Positions 1-9,215 of a stretch of DNA of 64,000 nucleotides are shown here, piece after piece. Below the pieces are notes generated by a model. It was not told the DNA's origin. It was given only the letters and a program-made list of their open reading frames with translations, and did no database searches. How positions within the stretch are numbered: position 1 is the first letter of the stretch; the number at the start of each line of letters is the position of its first letter. Source of the stretch: Algoriphagus sp. (GTDB lineage: Bacteria; Bacteroidota; Bacteroidia; Cytophagales; Cyclobacteriaceae). The position numbers and the translations under genes are program-made. The DNA lies in assembly GCA_023653075.1 (NCBI GenBank), contig JAMNXQ010000002.1, positions 1 through 64,000 of the forward strand. Reading direction: 5' to 3'.

Positions 1-402
1 AAATTTCTTTTTGCACTCAATATGGAGCAGGTTTACGGGGATGATTCCAAAGTCACGGATGAGGTTACGACGCGCTATTACGAGTTGATGCTACGCGAAG
101 GAAATCGACAAGCTACCTTAGATCGTTTGAGCCAGCCTAGAAATAGCAATATCCAATTTGAACGGCTAACCATGCCAACCTTGATACTTTGGGGTGCAGA
201 GGATACCTGGATTCCCGTTGCTCAAGGGAAACGCTTGCAGCAAGCCTTACCTGGATCTAATCTGGTCATCCTAAATGGGGTAGGACATGTCCCAATGGAA
301 GAAAGCCCGACTGAAACTGTCGCAGAATACCTCAGTTTCCTCGGTGTAGAGGTACGAAAGACCTACCTTCAGCCTTCAAACCAAGTAGCCTATGCACCTT
401 GA
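1..402 (+). CDS. alpha/beta hydrolase, C-terminal part (5'-truncated by the window)
   Basis: The reading frame is open from base 1 and in frame with the ATG at 22, so this is the 3' end of a longer gene. About 133 residues are visible. They show the late alpha/beta-hydrolase signature: a strand ending in WGAEDTWIP, which carries the acid residue, then the GHVPMEESP segment with the catalytic His, as in haloalkane dehalogenase or lipase-like hydrolases (family knowledge). The nucleophile elbow lies upstream and cannot be seen, so the substrate is unknown. Its stop overlaps the start of rmuC by 11 bases, which suggests co-transcription and translational coupling. Confidence 0.8.
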   Translation, partial: KFLFALNMEQVYGDDSKVTDEVTTRYYELMLREGNRQATLDRLSQPRNSNIQFERLTMPTLILWGAEDTWIPVAQGKRLQQALPGSNLVILNGVGHVPMEESPTETVAEYLSFLGVEVRKTYLQPSNQVAYAP

Positions 403-1633
403 ACTTTTGCTCTACCTCTTTTCTGGACTTTCCCTATTCTTGTTGGGATTTCTATTTTTTGGAAAGGGAAATCGTAATGCGGACAAGGAATTGCGAGAAG
501 AACTGCAGGCCTTAACCAAAACACTGAATGAGAACTTGGCCGAGGCGCGGAAAGAAGCATCAGAAAATCTCCTTCGACAGTTTCAACTGGTATTTGATAA
601 TCAGCGCATTGCTGCGAAAGATCAAAATGAAGCCTTGCAGCAGTTTGGGGAGCGGGTACGCCAATCCTTACTGGATTTGAGTAATGTGCAGCGGGAAAAG
701 CTATCCGAATTGAGTCGTCGCCAAGACGAACTTTTGAAAAACACGGAGCAGCGTCTTGAAAAAATACGGGAGACGGTGGACGAAAAGTTACAAAAGACCT
801 TAGAGACCCGGCTAGGGCAGTCTTTTGACTTAGTGAGTACCCAATTGCAGGCCGTTCAAAAAGGACTAGGAGAGATGCAAAGTCTGGCAAGTGGAGTGGG
901 AGATCTCAAACGGGTATTGACCAATGTAAAAAGTCGTGGCCTTCTAGGGGAGTACCAGTTGCAGGCTATTTTGGAAAATATCCTCAGTCCAGACCAATAC
1001 CTAACCAATGCAGCCGTGACGGGTACACGGGAACGCGTTGAATTTGCGATCAAGATGCCTGGGCAAGCGGAAGAAATTTTCCTACCTATCGATTCCAAAT
1101 TTCCACAAGAAGCGTATTTGCGATTAGTGGATGCGCTGGAAATTGCGGATAAGGGATTGGCAGAACACTACCGATTGGAGTTGATTAAAGCCGTGAAAAA
1201 ATCTGCTGCCGATATTTTTCAAAAGTACATTCATCCTCCACAGACCACAGATTTTGCCATCCTTTTTCTCCCCATGGAAAGTCTTTATGCGGAAGTGCTT
1301 CGCGAACCGGGTCTAGCGCAGTACTTGCAGCAGGAGTACAAAGTTATCGTGACAGGGCCTACCACGCTTTCCGCGATCCTCAACTCTTTGCAAATGGGTT
1401 TTCGAACCCTTGCCATTCAGAAACGAAGTTCGGAAGTTTGGCAGGTGTTGGGAGCTGTCAAAACGGAATTTGGTAAATTTAGTGTGTTGTTAGAACGGAC
1501 ACAGAAAAAGTTGAACGAGGCAAATTCAGAATTGGATAAGTTGGTAGGGGTACGAACTCGGACCATTCAGCGTAAACTCAAGGAAGTGCAGGAGCTATCC
1601 GAAGGGGAAAGCACGCGCTATTTGAAGGAATAA
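392..1633 (+). CDS. rmuC: DNA recombination protein RmuC
   Basis: The protein has 413 residues, the usual RmuC length. An N-terminal membrane helix (about residues 3-22) is followed by a long charged coiled coil (about 30-165). The conserved RmuC domain comes next (about 170-400), including the ESLYAEV and PTTLSAILNSLQMGFRTL segments typical of the family. RmuC is a putative nuclease-fold protein that limits inversion and rearrangement at short repeats; its biochemical role is poorly defined. The ATG at 392 lies inside the end of the upstream hydrolase gene. The gene converges on the helicase at 1657, only 23 bases away, with no clear terminator between them. Confidence 0.93.
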   Translation: MHLELLLYLFSGLSLFLLGFLFFGKGNRNADKELREELQALTKTLNENLAEARKEASENLLRQFQLVFDNQRIAAKDQNEALQQFGERVRQSLLDLSNVQREKLSELSRRQDELLKNTEQRLEKIRETVDEKLQKTLETRLGQSFDLVSTQLQAVQKGLGEMQSLASGVGDLKRVLTNVKSRGLLGEYQLQAILENILSPDQYLTNAAVTGTRERVEFAIKMPGQAEEIFLPIDSKFPQEAYLRLVDALEIADKGLAEHYRLELIKAVKKSAADIFQKYIHPPQTTDFAILFLPMESLYAEVLREPGLAQYLQQEYKVIVTGPTTLSAILNSLQMGFRTLAIQKRSSEVWQVLGAVKTEFGKFSVLLERTQKKLNEANSELDKLVGVRTRTIQRKLKEVQELSEGESTRYLKE

Positions 1634-1656
1634 TGGAGTGGTTCCCCTTTCCTTTT

Positions 1657-4116
1657 TTAGGAGTCCAGGTCCATTTGGGCTAGTATTTTGGCAATCCTAT
1701 CCTCCACTGACTCAGAGGAAAGGCTTGTTCGACTCAGACGATCTACCAAGATCGGAAAGGAGAAGGGGGTAAGCTGACTTGGATAGCGTACTTGTATGGA
1801 TTGCTTGTTTAATTTTCGAACGGCTTCAATGAGCAGTTCCTGCTCCATTTGTTGGTTTAAGACCTCGGCACGTGCTTGCTTCAGCAGGAGGTTGTCTGGT
1901 TCATAGTCCTCGAATACTTGAAACAACAAGCCTGAATTGGTCTGAATGTGTTTAAAGCTGGTCGGCTTGCCTGGAAAGCCTTGAAAAACCAGTCCTGCGA
2001 TACTCGCGATTTCCCGAAACTTACGCTTGGCAAGTTCACTTTCATTGACACAATGCAGGATATCCTCCTCCAAATGATCTAGGCTAAATAGATCCTCTTC
2101 GAGTAATTCCTCAATGTCAAGCTGCACATCCGAAAACAATTCAAAGCCATAATCATTCATTGCCATGCTAAAGGATACGGGGAGCCGCTGTGCGATGCGG
2201 TAAGCCAGCAAGGCGCTAAGTAGTTCGTGGACCATTCGGCCTTCAAAGGGATAGAAAAAGAGGTGAAATCCTTCACGGGTTTGCAAGGACTCTATCAAAA
2301 ACGTTTGGGCATCAGGAACCAAGGAAAGCTGCTGCTGCAGGTCCAAAATGGGCAGTACCTGCCGAACTTCCTCAGAACGAATAATTCCTTGGTTGTAGGC
2401 TTTAAAGATTTCTTGAATTTGCTGGGAAAGTTTGGAAGAAAGGGACATGCGAGCCCCCATCCAACTGACCACTTGATTTGCTTTCTTCGTGGTTACCTGT
2501 ACCACGGCATCCAAGCCTTTCATATAGAGCAATTCCAGATTTCTACCAGCAAAATAGAATCGATCTCCCACCTTTAATTTGGCAATGAAGTATTCTTCCA
2601 CTGTGCCTAGGTAAGCCCCATTTTTAAATTTGACCTTCATGGACACATCACTGACAATGGTCCCCATGCTCAAGCGGTGCTTCATCGCAATTTTCTTGTT
2701 CTTGACTCGATAAATTCCGTCTTCCTCGACGACCACTTTCAAAAAGTCATCGTAACTCCCCAAGGAACTCCCTCCTTTTGTGATGAATTCTAGGATCCAC
2801 TTGTATTCTCCGAGACTAAGAGCTGCGTAGGACTCTGTCTTTTTGATGATTTCATAAAGCGAATAGGGTTCAAACCCTTCACCCACTGCGAGGGTCACTA
2901 GGAATTGAATCAATACATCGTAGGGGAGTAGGGGAGGGAATTGGGATTCCAAGTCATCCTGTTCGATGGCATGACGCAAGGCAGCCGCTTCAATCAACTC
3001 CAGGGCATTGGTTGGCACAAAGAACACCAGAGAAGGTAGCCCAGGTTGGTGGCCTGCTCTGCCTGCACGCTGCACAAATCGGGATACCCCTTTTGGACTT
3101 CCAATTTGGATCACGCGATCCACAGGGCGAAAGTCCACTCCAAGATCTAAACTCGAGGTGCAAACCACTACCTTAAGGATGCCTTCGTGCAAGGCGTTTT
3201 CCACCCAAGTGCGGATCTGGCTATCCAAGGATCCGTGGTGCATGGCCATCCATCCCGCCCAATCGGGTCTGACTTCTAGAATTTTTTGGTACCACATTTC
3301 CGTTTGGGAGCGGGTGTTGGTAAAGACCAACACGGAGTTCCCTTCCTCTATGGTTTGGATTACCTGGTCTATCATACGAATTCCCAGATGTCCTGACCAG
3401 GGGTATTTTTCTATTTCTTCTGGAAAAAGGGAGGTGATTCGAATCTCTTTTTTAACCTTGGCCTTGATGATGTGGAGCGGTAACTCGTCGCCCAATAAGG
3501 TTTTTGCTGCTTGTTCCAAATTGCCCAGTGTAGCAGAGATTGCCCAGCGCATAAATGGATGTTGACATTTCGCTTGCAAGTAGGCGAGGGCGAGTTGTAC
3601 CTGTACGCCGCGCTTGTTGCCTACCAATTCATGCCATTCGTCTACCACCACACAGCGCAGATTTTCGAAAAGGGGTTCGGTTTCCTTTTGGGATAGGAGG
3701 ATGTGCAGCGTCTCCGGAGTGGTAATTAGGCATTCAGGAGGATTTCGTTTGAAACTCGCCCGAGTCTTGGCATCTGTATCCCCATTTCGCACTGCCACGG
3801 TCCAAGGCAAGCCTAGTTCCATACAGGCTTCCTGCATCGCTTTTTGTAAGTCCTGGGCAAGAGCCCTCAGTGGGGTTACCCAAATGATTTGGAGCCCATT
3901 TTTTCGCGGATTTTGCCAGTCACTTGGATTATTTTGAATATAGTTCAAAAGTACCCCAAACCAGAGTGCAAATGTTTTTCCAGAACCTGTGGGAGCATTG
4001 AGTAGTCCTGATTTTTCGTCTAAATAATCGTTCCAAGCTTGGATCTGAAAAGGAAAGGGGGTCCATCCTTTTTGGTGGAAGTAATCCAATCCTGGTTTTA
4101 GGCGAGCATCTTTCAT
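1657..4116 (-). CDS. ligase-associated Lhr-like DEXH-box DNA helicase
   Basis: This is an 819-residue superfamily 2 helicase. Walker A APTGSGKT is at residues 41-48 and the DEXH box is DEWH at 159-162. A C-terminal helicase domain carries the QRAGRAGHQPG motif VI, followed by a long Lhr-type C-terminal region. It lies 1 base downstream of the ATP-dependent DNA ligase on the same strand. That pairing is characteristic of the bacterial ligase-associated DNA damage response set, where the helicase is expected to unwind or remodel DNA for repair. The usual exonuclease and metallophosphoesterase partners are not adjacent here. Confidence 0.92.
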   Translation of the reverse strand: MKDARLKPGLDYFHQKGWTPFPFQIQAWNDYLDEKSGLLNAPTGSGKTFALWFGVLLNYIQNNPSDWQNPRKNGLQIIWVTPLRALAQDLQKAMQEACMELGLPWTVAVRNGDTDAKTRASFKRNPPECLITTPETLHILLSQKETEPLFENLRCVVVDEWHELVGNKRGVQVQLALAYLQAKCQHPFMRWAISATLGNLEQAAKTLLGDELPLHIIKAKVKKEIRITSLFPEEIEKYPWSGHLGIRMIDQVIQTIEEGNSVLVFTNTRSQTEMWYQKILEVRPDWAGWMAMHHGSLDSQIRTWVENALHEGILKVVVCTSSLDLGVDFRPVDRVIQIGSPKGVSRFVQRAGRAGHQPGLPSLVFFVPTNALELIEAAALRHAIEQDDLESQFPPLLPYDVLIQFLVTLAVGEGFEPYSLYEIIKKTESYAALSLGEYKWILEFITKGGSSLGSYDDFLKVVVEEDGIYRVKNKKIAMKHRLSMGTIVSDVSMKVKFKNGAYLGTVEEYFIAKLKVGDRFYFAGRNLELLYMKGLDAVVQVTTKKANQVVSWMGARMSLSSKLSQQIQEIFKAYNQGIIRSEEVRQVLPILDLQQQLSLVPDAQTFLIESLQTREGFHLFFYPFEGRMVHELLSALLAYRIAQRLPVSFSMAMNDYGFELFSDVQLDIEELLEEDLFSLDHLEEDILHCVNESELAKRKFREIASIAGLVFQGFPGKPTSFKHIQTNSGLLFQVFEDYEPDNLLLKQARAEVLNQQMEQELLIEAVRKLNKQSIQVRYPSQLTPFSFPILVDRLSRTSLSSESVEDRIAKILAQMDLDS

Positions 4117-4117
4117 A

Positions 4118-5698
4118 TCAGGATAGCAGCGCCTTTAAATCAGCCAGGTTGTTGGCCTGCTCGATGGTTTTATCTTTGCGCCAGCGCGCAATTCTTGGGA
4201 ATCGTAAAGCCACTCCACTTTTGTGTCTTGGACTTGCTTGGATGCCTTCAAAGGCGATTTCAAATACTAGCCCTGGGGTGACCGTGCGCACTGGACCAAA
4301 TTTTTCCTTGGTATTTTTCTTGACGTAGGCATCTACCTCTCGAATCTCTGCATCCGTAAGTCCAGAGTAGGCTTTGGCAAAGGACACCAAAACCTCTCCA
4401 TCCCAAAGGCCAAAGGTATAGTCGGTAAACAGATCTGCTCGTCGCCCATGACCTTTTTGCGCATAAATGAGGACCCCGTCGATGTGCATGGGATCCATTT
4501 TCCACTTCCACCAAGCCCCTCGCTTTCTCCCGGTTTCGTACAAAGAATCCTTCTTTTTGAGCATGATTCCTTCTGTTTGAAGTTCTCTGGCATTTTCCCT
4601 GATCTGAGTGAGTTCCTCCCAGGAATTAAAGGACAGCGTTTCTGAAAGGTTAAACCTAGGCTGGTTTACTGAATGTACGAGCTCCTCAAGCAGTGCTTTT
4701 CGTTGGGATAAGGGTTCATTCCGGAGGTCTTTTCCCTCCCATTCCAAAAGGTCAAAACCAATGAAACTTACTGGAGCCTCAAGTAGGACTTTCTTGGATA
4801 GGGTTTTTCGGGTGATACGGGTTTGTAATGCAGAAAATGGAAGCGGAACATCCTCTTTGAAAGCTAGGATTTCCCCATCGAGAACTGTACCGTCTGGGAT
4901 GGACTCAAGGAACTCCAAAATCTCTGGAAATTTTTCATTGACTAATTCTTCGCCTCGACTCCAGATAAAGGATTGCTGCCCTCTTCGGATCAGTTGCCCA
5001 CGGATACCGTCCCATTTCCATTCGGCTATCCAATCCGAGCTGGAAAAGCTTTCTTGAAAACTGGCTTCAATGGAATGTGCCAAGAAAAAAGGGTATGGTT
5101 TGGACTGGTCTTCGCCAAGATCATCCGAATGTAGGAGTTCTTCTAGACTTACTTTTTCGGGGTTCCAATTGCCCATCAATCGGTGTGCTACTTGTGCTTG
5201 GGACAGTCCAGAATGGCTTGCAAGGGCTTGAATCAGCAGGTTTTGACTAACGCCGATTCGAAAGCCTCCCGTGATTAATTTGTTGAAAACGAATCGCTCC
5301 AGGCTTGTGAATTGATCCCAGGCAGTTAAAATCTTTGTTTTCTTTTCGTCTTCATCGTCCTGGGCCAAATTCTGAAGCCAATTGATCCATTCCGTTAGCA
5401 TAAGGTTATGATTTCCAGTGGACGAAGGAAGAAGCAAGGCGATCGTTTCTGCTAAGTCGCCAACCGCTTGGTAAGATTCTTCAAAAAGCCAATCTGGAAT
5501 CCCTGCTTTTTCTTGGCACCAGGTTCGTAATTGTTTCGTACTCACCTGACGCTTGGGACGCCTATTGGAAAAAATAGCAATCACCCAGACCGAATCCGTA
5601 GCCGAGGCATGCTTAAAAAACCAAGCCAATGCCTCGAGTTTGTCCCCCGTTTTGGTGGATTGGTCGAGTCTACGAATTAGTTCTGCAAAAATTTGCAT
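4118..5698 (-). CDS. ATP-dependent DNA ligase (ligase-associated repair module)
   Basis: The protein has 526 residues. An N-terminal alpha-helical DNA-binding domain (about 1-200) is followed by the nucleotidyltransferase core. The adenylation Lys is K228 in the KxDG motif (EWKWDGIRGQ), and DGEILAF and the downstream EGIMLKKKDS motif are visible. A C-terminal OB fold follows, ending in FPRIARWRKD. ATP-dependent ligases of this length pair with Lhr-like helicases in many Bacteroidetes and proteobacteria and seal nicks during repair, separately from the essential NAD-dependent LigA. It is first in a two-gene operon with the helicase, with 1 base between stop and start. Confidence 0.93.
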   Translation of the reverse strand: MQIFAELIRRLDQSTKTGDKLEALAWFFKHASATDSVWVIAIFSNRRPKRQVSTKQLRTWCQEKAGIPDWLFEESYQAVGDLAETIALLLPSSTGNHNLMLTEWINWLQNLAQDDEDEKKTKILTAWDQFTSLERFVFNKLITGGFRIGVSQNLLIQALASHSGLSQAQVAHRLMGNWNPEKVSLEELLHSDDLGEDQSKPYPFFLAHSIEASFQESFSSSDWIAEWKWDGIRGQLIRRGQQSFIWSRGEELVNEKFPEILEFLESIPDGTVLDGEILAFKEDVPLPFSALQTRITRKTLSKKVLLEAPVSFIGFDLLEWEGKDLRNEPLSQRKALLEELVHSVNQPRFNLSETLSFNSWEELTQIRENARELQTEGIMLKKKDSLYETGRKRGAWWKWKMDPMHIDGVLIYAQKGHGRRADLFTDYTFGLWDGEVLVSFAKAYSGLTDAEIREVDAYVKKNTKEKFGPVRTVTPGLVFEIAFEGIQASPRHKSGVALRFPRIARWRKDKTIEQANNLADLKALLS

Positions 5699-6073
5699 CG
5701 ATTCAAGGATCTGGTCTTGTGTTTAATTCAAAAAGAAAGAATGCTAGCCAAAAGGAATGCCTAAATAGGAAATTGAATTAAACCACTTTTTTGGAATTGG
5801 GGTCAACAAGAAAACTTACTTCTTGGGAAAAGGTTCCTCCCACTGCTCACTTTATCTTTCGGTTTGGAATCCATCACCCAGTTGGGCATATTTTCAGATG
5901 GGAGGACTATAAAATTTATCGAATAAAATTTCTTCGGTAGGTAACTTAAAATTCACTTAGCCAAGGAGGAACCCGACTAGTGGTGCCTGTGGGTGGCTGA
6001 AAATTGAGGTCCGGAATTCAGAGGAAGATTTATTCTGCATCAAGTAGCCGTTTGCGGAAAAATGATTTACTAG
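5699..6073. other. intergenic region without a recognised gene
   Basis: About 375 bases lie between the start of the ligase gene and the terminator of the lipoprotein gene. All six frames are broken by stops and no reading frame of useful length exists. I see no tRNA, no known riboswitch and no clear -7 element that decides a start. It should hold the promoter of the ligase-helicase operon. A decayed gene cannot be excluded. Confidence 0.5.
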
Positions 6074-6110
6074 AAAAGGGGCTAATTTATTGAATTACCC
6101 CCTTTTTTTT
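6074..6110 (-). terminator. bidirectional rho-independent terminator
   Basis: A G4 run plus TAATT pairs with AATTA plus a C4 run, with one bulged base. It is followed by T8 on the plus strand and T4 on the minus strand. It sits 15 bases past the stop of the minus-strand lipoprotein gene, so it most likely ends that TonB receptor-lipoprotein transcript. Confidence 0.7.
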
Positions 6111-6125
6111 AGGCGATTCCAGTTC

Positions 6126-6722
6126 TTAGTTTAAAATCACTGGGAAGGTGATGTCCAAGTCGGTTTCTCCACCTGCTTGTGCAAAATTGGAAAAATTTGG
6201 GTTGCTTGCTCCGGCAAAACTTTTATTCAGGTCGTGTCGCAGTACCACTCGCATGCTGCTGTTGTTTGTTCCTGTAGAACTAGATACGGTAACAGTAGTT
6301 TTAAGACCTAATGCTACACCTCCAGCATCCGCATATTGAATACTAAAGAAGCCGCTATCGAATACTTGGCCCAAGAAGAAAAACTGGTGTGCTCCAGCTT
6401 CCGACAAAATTTCTTGAGTGATGTCTTCGCCTTTAATCGCATTTGTAACTTCAATCGTCATTTGATACTTTTTGCCTTTGGTCAAATTGATGGATTGGAT
6501 GGTAGGAGTCTTTCCTACTTCAATCCCTTGTGGGTCGCTGGCTTTGAAACTTAAAACCGATCCAACTAGCGCATTCGAGGAATTCAATTCTTGAAACTTC
6601 AGAGTCACGTCTGTGATTACTTCGCCTTCATTTTCTTTTTCAGGATCTTCACTTTCGCAAGAGGCGAAACCAAAAGCCAACAAGGCTAGGAGGTACAGGG
6701 ATACTTTTTTTAGGTTTTTCAT
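6126..6722 (-). CDS. putative surface lipoprotein paired with a TonB receptor
   Basis: The protein has 198 residues. A lipoprotein signal peptide ends at Cys22 (FGFASC) and is followed by a strongly acidic stretch (ESEDPEKENEGE). Acidic residues directly after the lipid Cys act as a surface-export signal in studied Bacteroidetes, so outer-leaflet display is inferred. The rest is beta-rich with no family I can name firmly. The start lies 10 bases after the TonB-dependent receptor stop, so the two form an operon, as expected for a receptor-associated ligand-binding lipoprotein. Given the palindrome upstream of the receptor, a metal or metal-complex ligand is a guess. Confidence 0.75.
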   Translation of the reverse strand: MKNLKKVSLYLLALLAFGFASCESEDPEKENEGEVITDVTLKFQELNSSNALVGSVLSFKASDPQGIEVGKTPTIQSINLTKGKKYQMTIEVTNAIKGEDITQEILSEAGAHQFFFLGQVFDSGFFSIQYADAGGVALGLKTTVTVSSSTGTNNSSMRVVLRHDLNKSFAGASNPNFSNFAQAGGETDLDITFPVILN

Positions 6723-6732
6723 GGTAATTAAT

Positions 6733-9039
6733 TTAGAATTGGTAATTGAATTTGAGTTGAAAATTTCTTCCCATATCGGCCGTGAAATACCGAAAGCGAT
6801 TCATGTATTCCTTGAATTCGGTATTCACTAGGTTGTTGACTTGAAGACTTAGGTTCAAGGTGTTTTTGAAGAGTTCTAGTTTTTTGGAATAGCCCAAGTT
6901 GAGCAAGGCATAAGCAGGAGGAGCAGGAGCCAGGTCGAATACTGGTTCTCGATGCTGTTTGGCTACCAGTACATTGCTGAGGGTGATTCGATTTTTTCCT
7001 TGTTTGGGATTTTTACCCAAGGAATAGGAGAGTCCCCAGTCCATTCGATCTGATGGGATAAATGGGAAATAGGTAACGGATGCGGTATTCTTAGCCCGAA
7101 TGATCGACCCTTTGGCATAGCCATTTAGACTCTCCGTAAAACTGTAAGTTCCAGAAAGATCTAATCCATAAAATAAAGCATCTGCTTGCAAGTACTCGTA
7201 GACATTGAAAGTACCGCGTAAACTCACAAAGGTCTCCCCAGTCGGGTTGAGGTAGATGTAGTCGCGAATTTGATTGACATAAGCAGTAAGTTCCATGGTC
7301 CCTCGCTTTCCTTCGTATTCGAGTCCATTTACCCATTTGAGGGACTTTTCGGATTCCAAATTGACATCTCCCAATTCGACTGCTGCGGCGCCATGGTGTA
7401 GGCCTTGGCTAAATAGTTCATTCACATTGGGGGGTCTCCAGGCAGTCCCAAGATTCGAGGTAAATGCCAAGTTTGTATTAATCTGGTACCTGCCTCCCAG
7501 AAAGATGGACCCGTTTTGGTAAGTCAAATTGGCTTCTTGCAAGTCATTACCCACATACCGTGCGGCGGAAACGGTGCGGTAATCGTAGCGCAGACCGCCT
7601 TCGAGTTCAAGTGGGCCTTTGAGGTATTTTTCCATCAAAAAGACCCCACCATTCAGGAGATCATAGTTTGGTATCAATGGAGTCACTCCAGTACCCGGCA
7701 CATTGCTGTTGGCTTGTTGAATTAAGTGAATCCCCATGGAACCCGTCCACTGAGATTTCAAATTGTGCTCTAGAACTACCTCGGCCGTATTGGTAAATAA
7801 TTCCAAATCCAGGCTTGGACGTGCGTTCAAATCTCCTCTCCGTCGGTCAAATTCCTGGCGACTATTTTTTTGAAATCCATACTGAAAATTGAGTTTCCAG
7901 GAGGGATTCAAGTGGTAATGCGCCTTCAGTTTGGCCAAGTGGTGGGTGACCACTTGTTTGGGATTGTTGATGGTATAGGTAAACGCTGCCTGGGTAAATG
8001 GCGCACCGTTTCCGATGATGGCAAGCAAGTCGGAAAGGTTTCCTGTATGCGCATCACGAAGAATGCCCAATTCAGTGGTAAAGAAGCTGTAGTAGGCTTC
8101 GGTGCCGATTTTGGATGAACTGTAGCCCAAGGCCCCGGAGAGGCTGGATTCAGACATGCCTGTATTTCCTTGGAAATAATTGGGCGTTTGGATAGTTCCT
8201 GCGCGTCTGCTGGCTCCTTGGATTCGATAGCCTAGTCCTGAATATTTTCCAGAACCGCCGGCATGGGAAACCGCCACATTGCCTGCTCGTCCATTGCTGT
8301 TGCCGACCAAATTGAGTTCTGTAATGGATTTTTTAGAAGTTGGCAGTGCAGGAGGGTTGACCAAAATCACCCCACCCATGGCTTCAGGTCCATAGCGAAC
8401 CGTCTCCGCACCTTTGATCACTGTCAATTCATCCGCCAGAAATGGATCAATTTCTGGAGCATGTTCTGCTCCCCATTGCTGTCCTTCCAGACGAATTCCA
8501 TTGTTTAGGATTAGAATTCTGTTGCTGTGTAACCCGTGAATTACCGGCTTGGAAATCGTGTTTCCAGTAGAAAAGGTGGTCACTCCAGCGACCCGCTTCA
8601 AACTTTCGCCCAAACTCTCGCCTCGCGATTGAAGGAGGGCTTCTCCGTAAAGAGTGGATACGGCTGTGGTCGTTTGTACTGCTTCTCGATGTCCATGCAC
8701 CTCAACACCAGTGAGGGCTACCGCCTCTTCCTCCATTTTGAAGGTCAACTTGCTAGTTGCTGTATTTAAAACAAGGGATTGCTTGATTTCCTTGTGCCCA
8801 AGAAAGGTGATTTGAATGGTTTGCTGACCCGGGCAAAGATTGGTAAGCATAAAATTGCCATTGGCATCAGTGGCTACTCCAGTAGCTGATTCGGAAAGCC
8901 ACACGTAAGCGGCTTCTATGGGCTGGTTATTTTCCAAATGCAAGACCTTACCTCGTAGGACGAGGGCGCATTTTTGTGCGAAAAGGGTGCCTAGAGAAAC
9001 TGCCATAGCTATACAAAGCAAAATTGCTTTTTGAATCAT
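6733..9039 (-). CDS. TonB-dependent outer-membrane receptor (possibly metal uptake)
   Basis: The protein has 768 residues. A signal peptide (1-21) precedes a carboxypeptidase-D-regulatory-like domain (about 24-100), a plug domain (about 115-230, containing the VIKGAETVRYGPEAMGGVI segment), and a 22-strand-type barrel ending in F (NFQLKFNYQF). An extracellular region with RRGDLNARPSLDLEL resembles what I remember of ZnuD-like zinc receptors; this is family recall and unverified. It is transcribed with the acidic lipoprotein downstream. A 19-bp Fur/Zur-like inverted repeat lies 41 bases upstream of the start. Import across the outer membrane with energy from TonB-ExbBD is certain at family level; the substrate is not. 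Confidence 0.9.
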   Translation of the reverse strand: MIQKAILLCIAMAVSLGTLFAQKCALVLRGKVLHLENNQPIEAAYVWLSESATGVATDANGNFMLTNLCPGQQTIQITFLGHKEIKQSLVLNTATSKLTFKMEEEAVALTGVEVHGHREAVQTTTAVSTLYGEALLQSRGESLGESLKRVAGVTTFSTGNTISKPVIHGLHSNRILILNNGIRLEGQQWGAEHAPEIDPFLADELTVIKGAETVRYGPEAMGGVILVNPPALPTSKKSITELNLVGNSNGRAGNVAVSHAGGSGKYSGLGYRIQGASRRAGTIQTPNYFQGNTGMSESSLSGALGYSSSKIGTEAYYSFFTTELGILRDAHTGNLSDLLAIIGNGAPFTQAAFTYTINNPKQVVTHHLAKLKAHYHLNPSWKLNFQYGFQKNSRQEFDRRRGDLNARPSLDLELFTNTAEVVLEHNLKSQWTGSMGIHLIQQANSNVPGTGVTPLIPNYDLLNGGVFLMEKYLKGPLELEGGLRYDYRTVSAARYVGNDLQEANLTYQNGSIFLGGRYQINTNLAFTSNLGTAWRPPNVNELFSQGLHHGAAAVELGDVNLESEKSLKWVNGLEYEGKRGTMELTAYVNQIRDYIYLNPTGETFVSLRGTFNVYEYLQADALFYGLDLSGTYSFTESLNGYAKGSIIRAKNTASVTYFPFIPSDRMDWGLSYSLGKNPKQGKNRITLSNVLVAKQHREPVFDLAPAPPAYALLNLGYSKKLELFKNTLNLSLQVNNLVNTEFKEYMNRFRYFTADMGRNFQLKFNYQF

Positions 9040-9079
9040 AGTTGCAAAAATAAAGTATAACTTAAAAATACCTAGGATT

Positions 9080-9098
9080 TTTGTAACAAAGTTGCAAA
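9080..9098 (-). promoter_or_regulatory. Fur/Zur-like inverted-repeat operator candidate
   Basis: TTTGTAAC-AAA-GTTGCAAA is an 8-3-8 inverted repeat with a single mismatch, centred about 50 bases upstream of the TonB receptor start. A further half-site GTTGCAAA occurs at 9041-9048. On the minus strand the repeat supplies a TTTG that could act as the -33 element, ahead of TATTTTTA. The form resembles Fur-superfamily sites. That the regulator is Zur or Fur is inference. Confidence 0.45.
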
Positions 9099-9160
9099 TG
9101 ATGACTAAAGGTAAAATTTATACATGTGCAGTGACTAGGGATGGATTGGAAGTGATTTGT

Positions 9161-9189
9161 AAAAAAAAATCCAGCACTTGGCTGGATTT
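9161..9189 (-). terminator. rho-independent terminator of the small membrane protein gene
   Basis: AAATCCAGC and GCTGGATTT form a 9-bp stem with a 5-base loop. On the minus strand a run of about nine T follows, placed 27 bases after the stop at 9216. Confidence 0.85.
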
Positions 9190-9215
9190 CAAAGAGATCG
9201 GAAGAATAAGTTCAA

